From NCBI GenBank assembly GCA_028698305.1, contig JAQVDN010000001.1:248001-312000 (forward strand): DNA of 64,000 bases, written 5' to 3'. The first letter of the stretch is position 1, and every line of letters starts with the position of its first letter. Of the stretch, positions 41,568-51,604 are shown one piece after another. The notes under the pieces are model-generated. The model saw only the letters and a list, made by a program, of their open reading frames with translations. It did no database searches and was not told where the DNA came from. This DNA comes from Candidatus Altimarinota bacterium. GTDB taxonomy: Bacteria; Patescibacteriota; Gracilibacteria; BD1-5; UBA6164. Position numbers and translations under genes: made by a program.

Positions 41568-43460
41568 CTATACTCTCGTAGTATTTCCATCAGTTTCAAC
41601 TTCTCAGTCTACAACTCAATCGTCAGCTTTTGTTCATGCTTCAGCATTATTTGCTCCTGGTTGTGCATAAAGTTTTTGTCCTACTTTCATCATTTCATCA
41701 CTAAGTTCTTTTGTAGATGCTTCAAGTTCTTCTTTACTTGCATCATTTTTTGCAAGAACTTCTTTTGTTTTACTTATTTTTTCTTCTATAGATTTTTTGT
41801 CAGCTTCATCTATTTTATCAGCATTGTCTCTAATCATCTTATCAGCTTGAGCTATTGCACTATCTGCATGATTTCTAGCTTCTACAGCTTCTTTTCTTTT
41901 TTTATCTTCTTCTCTTTTTGCTTCAGCTTCTTTTACTAGTTTATCAACTTCATTTGAATCCATACCAGTTGATCCTTGTATAGTTATGTGTTGTTCTTTT
42001 CCTGTACCTTTATCTTTTGCTTTTACTTTTAATACTCAGTTTGCATCTATATCAAAACTTACTTCAATTTGAGGAACTCATCTTGGAGCAGGAGCTATAC
42101 CATCAAGTATAAATCTACCTAGAGATTTGTTATCAGCTGCCATATCTCTTTCTCATTGTAAAATATGTATTTCTACACTTGGTTGATTATCAACAGCAGT
42201 AGAAAAAGTTTCAGTTTTATTTGCTGGGATTGTAGTATTTCTAGTAATCATTGGAGTTCTTATTCCTCACATTGTTTCTATACCTAGAGTTAGAGGAGTT
42301 ACATCAAGTAATAATACATCAGTTACATCTCAACCAATAATACCTCATTGGATTGCAGCTCATAGAGCAACAGCTTCATCTGGATTTATTCAAGCATTTG
42401 GTTTTTTACCGAAAAATGCTTCTACTTTTGATACAACAAGTGGTATTCTAGTTGAACCTCAAACAAGTAATACTTGATCTAAATCACTTGCTTTTAATCC
42501 AGCATCATCAAGAACTTTTTTACAAGGGATAAGAGATTTTTCAACTAAATCACCAATCAATTCTTCAAATTTTGTTCTAGTAATAGTCATCATCAAGTTT
42601 TTTGGACCACTAGAATCAACAGTTATATATGGTAAATTTATATCATAACTAGTAGTACTAGATAATTCTTTTTTTGCTTTTTCAGCTTCATCTCTTACTC
42701 TTTGTAAAGCCATTGGGTCATTTCTTAAATCGATTGCTTGATCTTTTTTAAACTCATCAATAATATAATCAGTTATTTTTTTATCAAAATCATCTCAACC
42801 TAGGTGAGTATCTCAATTTGTAGACAATACTTCAAAAGTACCTTCTTCACTTAATTCAAGAATTGATATATCAAAAGTACCACCTCATAGATCATAAACT
42901 GCTATTTTTTCATTTTTACCTTTTCAAGCACCATATGATAGAGCGGCAGCAGTAGGTTCATTTACTATTCTTTTTACTTCTAGTCCAGCAATTTTTCAAG
43001 CATTTATCGTTGCTTGTCTTTGATCATCGTTAAAATATGCAGGAACAGTAATAACTGCTTCAGTTACTTTTTGTCCTAAAAATTTTTCTGCATCTTCTTT
43101 TATTTTCATCAAAACATGAGCTCAGATTTCTTCTGGTCTTACTTCTTTACCATCAAATTTAATCAATGCTTCACCAGATTTTCATTTTACTACTTCAAAA
43201 GGTACAGAAGCTATCTCATCTTTTACTTCATCATATTTTCTACCTATAAATCTTTTTGCAGAATATATAGTATTTGCAGGATTAGTTATAGCTTGTCTTT
43301 TTGCAGGAGTACCAACTATAGTATTTCAATCTTTACTTGCAACTATACTTGGAGTTGTTCTATTTCATTCAGCATTTGGTATAACTTTTGCTTCTCATGC
43401 TTCCATAAAAGCAACACAAGAGTTAGTAGTTCATAAGTCTATTCAAATAATTTTTCCCAT
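41568..43460 (-). CDS. dnaK: Chaperone protein DnaK (Hsp70)
   Basis: 630 residues, normal for DnaK. ATPase-domain signatures: [17 protein letters not shown] at the start, [15 protein letters not shown], and [13 protein letters not shown]. The substrate domain includes [11 protein letters not shown] and a helical lid. Glycines of VYDLGGGTFD and other motifs mix TGA and GGN. The 3' part of its partner dnaJ lies at the far end of the window, not adjacent. It is controlled by the upstream CIRCE element. Confidence 0.98.
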
Positions 43461-43519
43461 ATTCAAAAAAATTAAGTTTTAAAATATTTTTATTTTGTCA
43501 TTTTTTATGACTTAACAAT

Positions 43520-43547
43520 ATTTTATCAAATTATTTTTTAAAGTCAA
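43520..43547 (-). promoter_or_regulatory. Promoter of dnaK
   Basis: Minus strand: TTGACT (43547-43542), 16 bases, TAAAAT (43525-43520), about 60 bases before the ATG. Confidence 0.6.
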
Positions 43548-43554
43548 AAGATTT

Positions 43555-43581
43555 TTAGCACTTTTTTAAATTAGGTGCTAA
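43555..43581. promoter_or_regulatory. CIRCE operator (HrcA-binding site)
   Basis: TTAGCACTT, 9 bases, AGGTGCTAA. The CIRCE consensus is TTAGCACTC-N9-GAGTGCTAA, so arm length and spacing match exactly, with 15 of 18 arm bases identical. It lies between the dnaK promoter and that of the divergent 41-aa gene, so HrcA could repress both. hrcA itself is not in the window. Confidence 0.82.
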
Positions 43582-43592
43582 TTGCTAAATTT

Positions 43593-43621
43593 TTGTATTT
43601 TAAAATATACTATGATATAAT
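43593..43621 (+). promoter_or_regulatory. Candidate promoter of the 41-aa gene
   Basis: TTGTAT (43593-43598), 17 bases, TATAAT (43616-43621), 29 bases before the ATG at 43651. Confidence 0.45.
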
Positions 43622-43650
43622 TTATTTAACTTAATATTTTATATGAAATT

Positions 43651-43776
43651 ATGGATGAATTAAATGTAAAAAATGAATGAACTTCTCTTCAAGATATGGG
43701 TTTTTCAAATGAATTTGATAAATATATTCGTGATTTGGAAGATAGAAGAAATAGAATAGCTGATTTATTAAATTAA
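43651..43776 (+). CDS. Small charged protein (41 aa) divergent from dnaK
   Basis: 41 residues. The C-terminal half reads FDKYIRDLEDRRNRIADLLN, helical and charged. KYIRD-L-E plus a charged run matches KYIRD-M-E in the 61-aa protein at 4101-4286. It lies downstream of a CIRCE site and ends at a strong GC-rich hairpin. It uses TGA for Gly once (NEGTSL), so it is native. The function is unknown; a stress-linked role is inferred from the operator. Confidence 0.6.
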
Positions 43777-43783
43777 AAAAGTT

Positions 43784-43812
43784 AAAACCACGCCCTTGGG
43801 CGTGGTTTTTTT
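43784..43812. terminator. GC-rich hairpin terminator between the 41-aa gene and the second cassette
   Basis: AAAACCACGCCC-TT-GGGCGTGGTTTT followed by a T run. The GC-rich stem is unlike native terminators here and resembles that of the cassette at 8893. It can act in both directions. Confidence 0.75.
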
Positions 43813-43829
43813 GTTCAGAAGAAATAGAC

Positions 43830-44123
43830 TTATGCAGGAAAAATACCTGCCAATTTCGCATTAGCTATTTCTTCTTGAATTCTTCTTTCTGTTTCCTTTC
43901 TTTCTTTCATTGCAGCGATTTTTTGCTGCAAGATTGCAATGATTTGTTTTTTCCTTTCTTGTTGTTCAAAAGTCAAACTTCTTGTTTTACAGAGTTCTGT
44001 ATATTCTGTGTAGAGACATGAAGCTTCATGATTCTCTTTACACAGAGTTTCGAGATTGCCACCTGGTAAGGGAAGTGGAAGTCCCCAACCAAAAATTTCA
44101 AGTCTTGCTTGTTTTTCGGACAT
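43830..44123 (-). CDS. Helical protein (97 aa) in a second foreign-looking cassette
   Basis: 97 residues, unrecognised: an N-terminal FGWGLPLPLPGGN, a three-Cys central part (TLCKENHEASCLYTEYTELC), then a long charged coiled-coil helix ending GIFPA and a TAA stop. No TGA codon occurs; glycines use GGT, GGA and GGC. AGAGGA lies ~6 bases before the ATG, a Shine-Dalgarno sequence that native genes lack. G+C is clearly higher than the neighbours. It is probably horizontally acquired. Confidence 0.72.
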   Translation of the reverse strand: MSEKQARLEIFGWGLPLPLPGGNLETLCKENHEASCLYTEYTELCKTRSLTFEQQERKKQIIAILQQKIAAMKERKETERRIQEEIANAKLAGIFPA

Positions 44124-44265
44124 GGTTTTTCCTCTAGAATGGTTAGAAAAAAGTATACTTTTTATATATTAAAAATATAAAAAGTCAACTATAAATTTTA
44201 TAATAATTTATTATTTTTATAATTTCAGTAAAATATAATTGATTATTAATTTTTATAAATAAAAA

Positions 44266-44718
44266 ATGATTAGAATAGTTTCATTTGTAGATAGTTTTAA
44301 ACATTATGAGGAACCTATAAAAGAGTTTCAAAAGAGGTTATGAAAAACTATAGATTTTGTAAAATTAAAACCAAGCAAGAGGACTTCTATTCAAGAGATA
44401 TTGTTTGAAGAAACTATTGAACTAAAAAGATATTTAGAAAAAACAAAATGATATAAAGTTCTACTTTATATAGATAGTAAAACTATGGATACAATAGAAT
44501 TTTCTAAATTTGTTTTAGATGTTCAAATGAAGTATACAGATATAATTTTTGTTATTGGTTGAGCTTACGGAGTTGATTTTGAAAAGATAAAAGATCTTAT
44601 AGATTTTAGGATATCATTTTCTCCTATGACATTTCCTCATGCACAAGCAATTATGATGCTTTATGAACAATTGTATAGAGTTTCTTGTATAAAATCTGGT
44701 GTAAAATATCACCATTAA
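44266..44718 (+). CDS. rlmH: 23S rRNA (pseudouridine1915-N3)-methyltransferase RlmH
   Basis: 150 residues of the SPOUT fold, close to the usual ~155. The knotted C-terminal part reads IIFVIGGAYGVD (SAM loop) then ISFSPMTFPHAQAIMMLYEQLYR and ends KSGVKYHH, the typical H-x-H-like terminus. It methylates pseudouridine 1915 in helix 69. Confidence 0.94.
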
Positions 44719-44726
44719 AATTTAAT

Positions 44727-44756
44727 TTGTCACCTTTTTATTTTTTTTCGTTATAT
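44727..44756 (+). promoter_or_regulatory. Candidate ECF-sigma promoter before the ECF sigma gene
   Basis: TTGTCAC (44727-44733), 15 bases, CGTTATAT (44749-44756). The same two blocks recur at 46305-46335. The start would fall at or next to the ATG at 44762, implying a leaderless mRNA. Confidence 0.55.
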
Positions 44757-44761
44757 GAGTT

Positions 44762-45313
44762 ATGGACGATTTAAAAATTATGCAAAAATGTTTAGATTGA
44801 GACCTAAATTATTTTTGAAATATATATGATAAATATATAGATAAGATTTACAATTTTGTTTATTTAAAAACAACAAATAGAGAAGTTGCTGAAGATATAG
44901 TAAGTGATGTTTTTCTTAGTGCCATAAACAATATTTCATCATTTAAAATAGAATCTAGCTCTAGTGTACAAGCTTGGCTCTACAAGATAGCTTACAATAA
45001 AGTGATAGATTTTTATAGGATAAATAAAGATTTTGAAGATGTTTGAGATTGTTTAGAGTTGTCTTGTCAAACTGATTTTTGCCAAGATATAGACAATAGA
45101 GATAAATTAAAACAAGTATTTAAATATATTGAAAATATAAAAAAGGAGCATAGGGAGATACTTATTTATAGGATTTGGGATGATTTATCTTACAAAGAAA
45201 TATCTGAGATAACATGAAAGAGTGTAGATAATTGTAAAAAAATTGTTTCTAGAACTCTAAAAGAAATAAGTGCAAATTTTTTAATTTTAATTTTGATTTT
45301 AATTTTTTTATAG
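44762..45313 (+). CDS. ECF-type RNA polymerase sigma factor
   Basis: 183 residues. Region 2 reads NREVAEDIVSDVFLSAINNI and VQAWLYKIAYNKVIDFYR; region 4 reads IWDDLSYKEISEITGKSVDNCKKI. It ends with an unusual hydrophobic tail (ANFLILILILIFL), so it may be held near the membrane. The downstream gene, 2 bases away, encodes a membrane protein in the usual place of an anti-sigma factor. Autoregulation is suggested by the shared promoter motif. Confidence 0.88.
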
Positions 45314-45315
45314 AT

Positions 45316-46236
45316 ATGAAAAAAATTTTAAAAGAATTGATAGACAATTTTCCTGAGCTTGAAAAAAATAAGGAAGATATAGAAAAAGCAGTTTATTATC
45401 TAAAAGATAATAAACCTGTTTTTAGTGCTTCAAAAGAATTCAAAATAAATCTAAAAAATAAATTAAAAAATATATCTTCTATAAAGTCTCAAAAAAAATC
45501 ATCATTTTTAGTTTTTTCAGTACCAGTTTTTAGTTTCTTATTTATAGTTGTTTGATTTACTTATTATTTTAAACAAATAAATTTTCTAAATGATGTTGAT
45601 AATATAAGCAAGTGATTATATGATATAGAGTCATTAGAAAAGGAATGACTTATTTTAGAAAAAAATATTAAATCACTTGATGAAAATATTTCTAATAATG
45701 ACTTAGATTCAAATTCTGTTAGTATTAAAATAGTTCAATCTCAAAAAGCAAATACTATTTTGTGAAATGATAAAAATATATCAGTTGAAAAAGATAATCT
45801 TAGAGAATTAACTAAAATAAATGATATCTTACCTGAAGATTCTCCTATAATAAGTGAAGATACTATTATGGATACTATTATGGATAATAGTAATGATATT
45901 AAAAATGATTCATATGAAAATGATGATATAAGTTCATTGCTTTGAGCAGTTTGAGAAATGTATCCTGAATCTGGAGCTTGATATGAAAATCAAGAAACTA
46001 TGCCTTATGTTTGAGAAGCTAGATGATGATTTGAAAGTAGTGATTCTATGATGATGAAAACTACATCTTTTTATATGGTTTACGAAGAAGAATATATGAC
46101 TTTTGAAGATTATTGTTTATCAAATTCAGGTTCTATATTGCAAAACGAAAAAGCTAAATTATGTAGAGTAAAACAAAAGTATTGTTTATCAAGTGATTAT
46201 ATAAATTGAGTTTGTGAATTTAAAGAAATAAAATAA
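45316..46236 (+). CDS. Single-pass membrane protein, probable anti-sigma factor
   Basis: 306 residues. A charged N-terminal ~60 residues are followed by one membrane span (SSFLVFSVPVFSFLFIVVG) and a polar outer domain. That domain includes a short repeat (DTIMDTIMDN) and a C-terminal Cys pair region (DYCLSNSG, KLCRVKQKYCL, GVCEF). The N-terminus has no standard zinc anti-sigma HxxxCxxC motif. Position after the ECF gene and topology suggest an anti-sigma role; sequence alone does not prove it. Confidence 0.62.
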
Positions 46237-46304
46237 AATTTATTTGTTCTATATTAATTGATAATATTAACTTTATGTAATAATTTTAATATTATTATAA
46301 AATT

Positions 46305-46335
46305 TTGTCACTTTTTAATATCTTATTCGTTATAT
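46305..46335 (+). promoter_or_regulatory. Candidate ECF-sigma promoter before the beta-propeller gene
   Basis: TTGTCAC (46305-46311), 16 bases, CGTTATAT (46328-46335). It shares both blocks with the site before the ECF gene, with one base difference in spacing. Confidence 0.55.
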
Positions 46336-46369
46336 TATTTGAAGTATTTTAATTTTTAATATAAAAAAT

Positions 46370-48652
46370 ATGAAAAAAAGTATTTTATTATTATGTGTTT
46401 GAGCATTGTCTTTTGCTCCAACTTATGCTTCGGTTGTTGATAACTCTATTGAGGATGAGTTAAATAAAACTGCAAAAACTTTAACTACTGATTTTAAGTT
46501 AAAGTCGTTTAGTAGTTGTAATGATATGGAAAAAGTTATGTGAGATTATATAAAAGAATATTGGAAAAATAACAAATCTAGATTTCAATATCCTGTTTAT
46601 TTTGGTAGAGGTTGAGATATGCTGGAAATGGCAGTAGAAGATAGTATGGTTTCATCTAGTATGGATAAATCTGTTTCAAATGCTTGATTGGCAAGCGATG
46701 ATTTTTCTCAAACAAATACTCAAGTTGCTTGAGTAGATGAGTCTGATATAGTAAAAACAGATGGTAAATATATTTACTATTTTAATGATAGTGATAGTTT
46801 TATCTATGTTGTTTGACTAAATGATAAAAAAATAGTTAAAAAAATAAAGGTTCCATACAATTTTTATAATCCTGTATTATATTTATGAGATGGTAAACTT
46901 TCTATAGTTTCAAATGGTTATAGTGATTATGATTATTCATCAAAAGGTTATTATATAGATAGAAATAACAAAACTTATGTTATAGTTTATGATGTTTCTA
47001 ATATTGAAAACTTAAAATTAGAAAAACTTTATATTACTGATTGAGATGTTACTCAAACTAGAAAGATATGAGATTATTTATATGTAATTTCAAACAATTA
47101 TTTTAATATACCTTATTATACTTTTAAAAGTGAAGATGATATAAAATTTTCTTTATGAAAAGTTATGCCTCAAAAAATAGATATATCTAAAACAAGTGTT
47201 AAATCTGATCAAAACTTAAAAATAAAATGAGCAACAGCACCATACAATATAACTACTTGAAATGTTGCAGATTGTTCTAATATAAGTTATGTTTTACCAG
47301 ATGCTGAAACAATTAAACAATATGATTTTAGTCCTAGTTATAATGTTTTATCAGTTATAAATACAAAAGATACATCTAAAAAAGTAGAAACAACTGTTAT
47401 TGCTTGAAGTAATTCGGAGATATATATGAGTTTAGATAATTTATATTTGACTTCATATATGTATACAAGTTATGATTTTTCTTGTCCTGCTAATGCTAGA
47501 TGTTTTGCTCCTTGGTTTTCTAGAGGTTCAAATACACTTTTACATAAATTAAATATAACAGGTTCTACACTAAAATACCAAGATTCTACAATAATTCCTT
47601 GAACTCCACTTACTCAATATAGTATGGATGAGTACAAATCAGATTTTAGAATACTTACTCAAACTAATAATTGGACTTGAAGAACAAATGAGAGTTATAC
47701 AGATTTATATATAATTGATAAAGACTTAAAGCTTAAATCTAGCTTAAAAAAATTGTGAGAATGAGAACAATTTAAATCAAGTAGATATATATGAGACAAA
47801 TTATTCTTAGTTACATTTGAACAAACAGATCCACTTTTTGTAATAGATGTTGCTGATAGTTCAAATCCAAAAATATTATGAGAATTAAAGATACCAGGTT
47901 ATAGTACTTATCTTCATCCATATGATGATAAACATCTTATCGGTATAGGTTATGATACAGTTGAAAATAATTGGTGAGGTATAACAAATTCTTGAATAAA
48001 GGTTGATTTATATGAAATAAATTATGATAAAAAATGTGGGGATTCAAATTTAACTAGTGATGAAAAAACAAAATGTGATAATGGTGAATATAAATGAATC
48101 ATAGTAAAACAAAAATATACAAAAACATTTGGTTGAAATGGAAGTTCTAGTGAAGCACTATATAATCCAAGAATGTTTATGTGGAAAGCAAATGATAAAA
48201 AATTATTCTTGCCTTCTACTATATATGAAAATGATAAAAATGATATGTATAGATATACTGATTTCTTTAATTGAGTATTAACTATATCTATAGATAAAGA
48301 TACTTGAATAAAAGAAGATTATAGAGTTACTCATATAGATACTTCATGACTTGAAGCAGAAAGAGTAAAAGAATGTAGTGTTTATACTAAACAATCAACT
48401 CAAAATTCTTGTGTTAAACTTATAAATTGAGAAGAGTATTGTGAAGAAAAGGTTTATAGTTATGTTCCAAAATATTGTTATGCTGATTCTACTATAGGAG
48501 AATATTTAGCTTCTAGAAGCTGGGATTATTATAATAGTTTTATTAAAAGAGCAGTTTGGGTTTGAGAAAATTCTTATAATCTATCAAATTCATATGTTTC
48601 TTGAAACAATATAAAAACTTGAAAAGAAATTTTTAAATTAGATTTAAAATAA
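46370..48652 (+). CDS. Secreted beta-propeller domain protein
   Basis: 760 residues with a signal peptide (KKSILLLCVGALSFAPTYA). NTQVAGVDESDIVKTDGKY near residue 122 is the signature that opens the large secreted beta-propeller family (Beta_propel, DUF2028-like). Repeated blades follow, for example YIGDKLFLVTFEQTDPLFVI. Function of the family is unknown; surface location is likely. It appears to be a target of the ECF system just upstream. Confidence 0.85.
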
Positions 48653-48690
48653 AAAAATACTTTCTGTATATATACAGAAAGTATTTTTTT
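48651..48690. terminator. Bidirectional terminator between the propeller gene and rpmG
   Basis: AAAAATACTTTCTGTA / TACAGAAAGTATTTTT around TATA. Confidence 0.8.
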
Positions 48691-48702
48691 ATTTTAAAAT
48701 TA

Positions 48703-48885
48703 TTACCCTTTTTTAATTTCTTTCATTTTTAATTCTTCGTGTTTTCTTGTTACTTTGTTATATTTTCTTAAATCAGGACCTTTTTTTCCAGCTTCAAAAT
48801 TCTTTTTTTGAATATTTGTAACATGAACAAGGTTTCCAGTTTCAGTTGAATAGTAACCTACATAAGTTCTTTTACCTTTAGCCAT
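48703..48885 (-). CDS. rpmG: Ribosomal protein L33 (zinc-free form)
   Basis: 60 residues, basic, reading MAKGKRTYVGYYSTETGN and later LRKYNKVTRKHEELK, matching L33. The CxxC pairs of the zinc-binding form are absent. Confidence 0.88.
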   Translation of the reverse strand: MAKGKRTYVGYYSTETGNLVHVTNIQKKNFEAGKKGPDLRKYNKVTRKHEELKMKEIKKG

Positions 48886-48938
48886 TTTTAGCTTAAATTA
48901 TTATATAAATTAAATCTCCTTTTAAGAGTTACCGCAAG

Positions 48939-48966
48939 ATTATATAAAAAATAATATATAAATCAA
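48939..48966 (-). promoter_or_regulatory. Promoter of rpmG
   Basis: Minus strand: TTGATT (48966-48961), 16 bases, TATAAT (48944-48939). The leader contains AAAAGGAG but it lies about 20 bases before the ATG, too far for a normal ribosome site. Confidence 0.6.
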
Positions 48967-48970
48967 GTTT

Positions 48971-49519
48971 TTATTTTATTTTCATTATATCTGCTTCTTT
49001 ATGTTTAAAATGTTCTTCTATTTTTTTATTAGCATCATCTATTAGCTTTTGTAAATCATTTTCTTGTTGTTTTTTAATATCTTCACTTATTTCTTTATTA
49101 TCTTCTGCTTTTTTAATATCTTTTAATGATTCTTGTCTTGCATTTCTAACAGAAATTTTAGCTTCTTCTGCTAAATTTTTTGCAATTTTTGAAACTTCTT
49201 TTCTTCTTTCTTCAGTTAATGCAGGCATCTTTATCATTACAGAATCAGCCATAGTTTGTGGATTTAATCATAGTCAGCTTTCAGTTATTGCTTTTGCAAT
49301 AGGATGAATAGCATTTTTATCCCATGGTTTTATAGTAAGTGTTTGAGCATCTAAGTTTGATACAGTTGCCATATTTTGTATTGGTTGCATCATACCATAT
49401 TGGTCTACAAGTATAGATTCTACCATAGCTGGATTTGCTCTTCATAATTGTAATTTAGAATATTCTAAATCTAGGTGTTTTAATGCTTTGTCAATTCAAT
49501 CTTTTGCTTTTATTAACAT
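48971..49519 (-). CDS. frr: Ribosome recycling factor
   Basis: 182 residues, normal for RRF. It has LGRANPAMVESILVDQYG near residue 30, ITESGLGLNPQT in the middle and PALTEERRKEVSKIAKNLAE, followed by the charged long helix. Several glycines are TGA, which splits the gene under the standard code. Confidence 0.95.
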
Positions 49520-49648
49520 AATTTTTATTTTATAAATTATAATTATTTTTCATTATATAAATCTAACATAAAAAAGTCAAATTTAAGCTTTACATAAGTG
49601 TTAATTTCTATAAAATGTTCTTAGTTTTTTATAATTTAATATGGATTA

Positions 49649-50365
49649 ATGAAAATTTTAGAAGTAAAAAAAATAAATAAAACTTTAGCAAAGAAACAAG
49701 TATTATTTGATGTAAATTTTAGTGTAGAAAAGGGGGAAATATATTGATTTTTATGACCAAATTGAGCTTGAAAAACGACCACAATGAAATCTATTTTGTG
49801 ATTAATTGAGCCAGAAAATTGAGAAATACTTATTTTTTGAGAAAGATGACTTACATTGGAAACAAGGAAAAAAATATGATTTATGCCAGAAAATACTTAT
49901 CTTTATAAACATTTAACTGGTAGAGAGTTTTTAGAATTTAATTGAAAATTTTTTTGACTAAAATGACAAAAACTTGATAAAAAGGTTGATGAATTGTTAA
50001 AAAGAGTTGGTTTAGAAAAAGCATGAGATAAGTATCTAAAAGATTATTCTAAATGAATGTTACAAAGAGTTTGACTTGCTCAATCAATAATTAACTCTCC
50101 AAAACTTTTGTTTTTAGATGAACCCATGAGTGGACTTGATCCTATTTGAAGAAAGATGGTTAAAGACCTGATAGTTTCTCTTAGAAAGGAAGGAACTACA
50201 ATATTTTTTAATACTCATATTTTAGCAGATGTAGAAGAAATTTGTGATAAGATTAGTATTATAAATTATTGAAAAATAATAGTTGAGAATAAAAAGGTTT
50301 CAGATATAGATGGTAGATTAGAGGATTTTTTTATAGAAAAAGTAACTGTTACAGAAATGAATTAA
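49649..50365 (+). CDS. ABC transporter ATP-binding protein (orphan)
   Basis: 238 residues. Walker A is GFLGPNGAGKTT (the Gly residues are TGA), followed by [18 protein letters not shown], signature YSKGMLQRVGLAQ, Walker [17 protein letters not shown] and the H-loop NTHIL. This is the CcmA/NatA type of exporter ATPase. No permease gene is adjacent on either side, so its partner lies elsewhere. Confidence 0.9.
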
Positions 50366-50399
50366 AAAGCTCCCAAAGGGAGCTTTTTAATTCATTTCT
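50353..50399. terminator. Perfect 22-bp palindromic terminator inside two gene ends
   Basis: Two 22-base arms are exact reverse complements around AAA (core AGCTCCC-AAA-GGGAGCT). Each arm encodes the last three residues, Glu-Met-Asn, and the TAA stop of one of the two convergent genes. Confidence 0.85.
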
Positions 50400-51592
50400 T
50401 CTATTATTTCTTTTAAAGTTCTTTCTATTTTACTTTTATCTTTTTTTATAAGATCAAGAGCAGTTTTTATCATAGCATAAATATTTATATTTGATTTAAC
50501 AGAGTCTATCCAAAGAGGATTTTCAGTTATTTTATCATCTATAAAATCAATCTTTGGTGAAATGAAATTGATATTCTTAACTAATTTAAGATTATAATTA
50601 TTAAAATTAGTTTCTTGTAAAAAATCTTTTATAAATTTATTTGCTCCTCATCAAACCATAAAAAAATTATTTGGACATATTTCTCATTTTAATATGTCTT
50701 CTAAACTAATAGCAACTATATCTTTAAATATTTCTAAAAATTCAGTTTTTTCTTTTAAATAACTATCACTATCAATTGTATTTATTATATCAATCCTAGT
50801 TAATCTATAGTTTTGTCTTATTTTTTTTATTAGGTCATTTATTCAAAAAGATAATTTTTTAGCTCATAAAACAAAATTATCTTTTTTTATTATGATAGAA
50901 GTATGATTATTTCATAGGTCTATTATAACTACATTTTTTTTATCATTAAATAGAGAAATTAATGCAAATTCACTTGGTATTATATGTGAAATATTTTTTT
51001 TGATATATTTTCAAACTTGTTCTTTAAATTCAAATTTATTTTGAGTTATAAATATATTTAGTATCTTTAATCCAATGTTTTTTGGATTTGTTCAAACTAT
51101 ATTTTTATTATTTAAATCACTATCAAGAGATATACTAATTATATCACTGATTATCAATTTTAGATCACTCTTATTATATCAAGTAGAATTTTTGATTCTT
51201 TTATAATGATTTCTAAAAGCTTGAGATTCTAAACTTTTTAATATTTCATATGCTTCTTTTTTATCTATAGGATTTGTATTTTCTCTTGAATAATTTATAT
51301 TACTTGATTCAAAAAATAGGTTAGGAGAAATTACATTTATCATAAAATCTTTTACTTTAATTTTTGCATCTATTTCTGCTTTTTCTATTGCTTGATTTAT
51401 ATTTTCACAAACATTTTCTAAATTTCTTACTTCTAGTAAATCTATATCATTTATATCTTGTCTTTTTTCTCAATATCAAACTAACTCAACATTTCTGTTG
51501 AGCATCTTACATATTCAAACTCTTATCTTATAAGTTCAAATATCTATTATTCAGATATATTTTGCTTCTATTTCCTTTTTTTCAAAATTCAC
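50387..51592 (-). CDS. FtsA/PilM-like actin-fold protein (GTG start)
   Basis: 401 residues. Phosphate-1 motif YIGIIDIGTYKIRVGIC at the start, phosphate-2 NVVIIDLGNNHTSIII near residue 220, and adenosine motif FFMVGGGANKFIKDF near 325. This is the FtsA-type actin fold, which anchors FtsZ at the membrane; PilM is the alternative. No ATG is in frame at the N-terminus, so GTG at 51592 is chosen, 12 bases after the TPR gene's stop. It follows dnaN and a TPR gene. Confidence 0.7.
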
Positions 51593-51604
51593 TTTTAATG
51601 AGAC

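Noticed and set aside
41661-43436. Plus-strand ORFs with many Phe/Cys/Ser over dnaK
   Set aside because: They are antisense frames of dnaK with no independent signals.
43649-43861. 70-aa minus-strand ORF
   Set aside because: It runs through the GC-rich terminator and antisense to the 41-aa gene.
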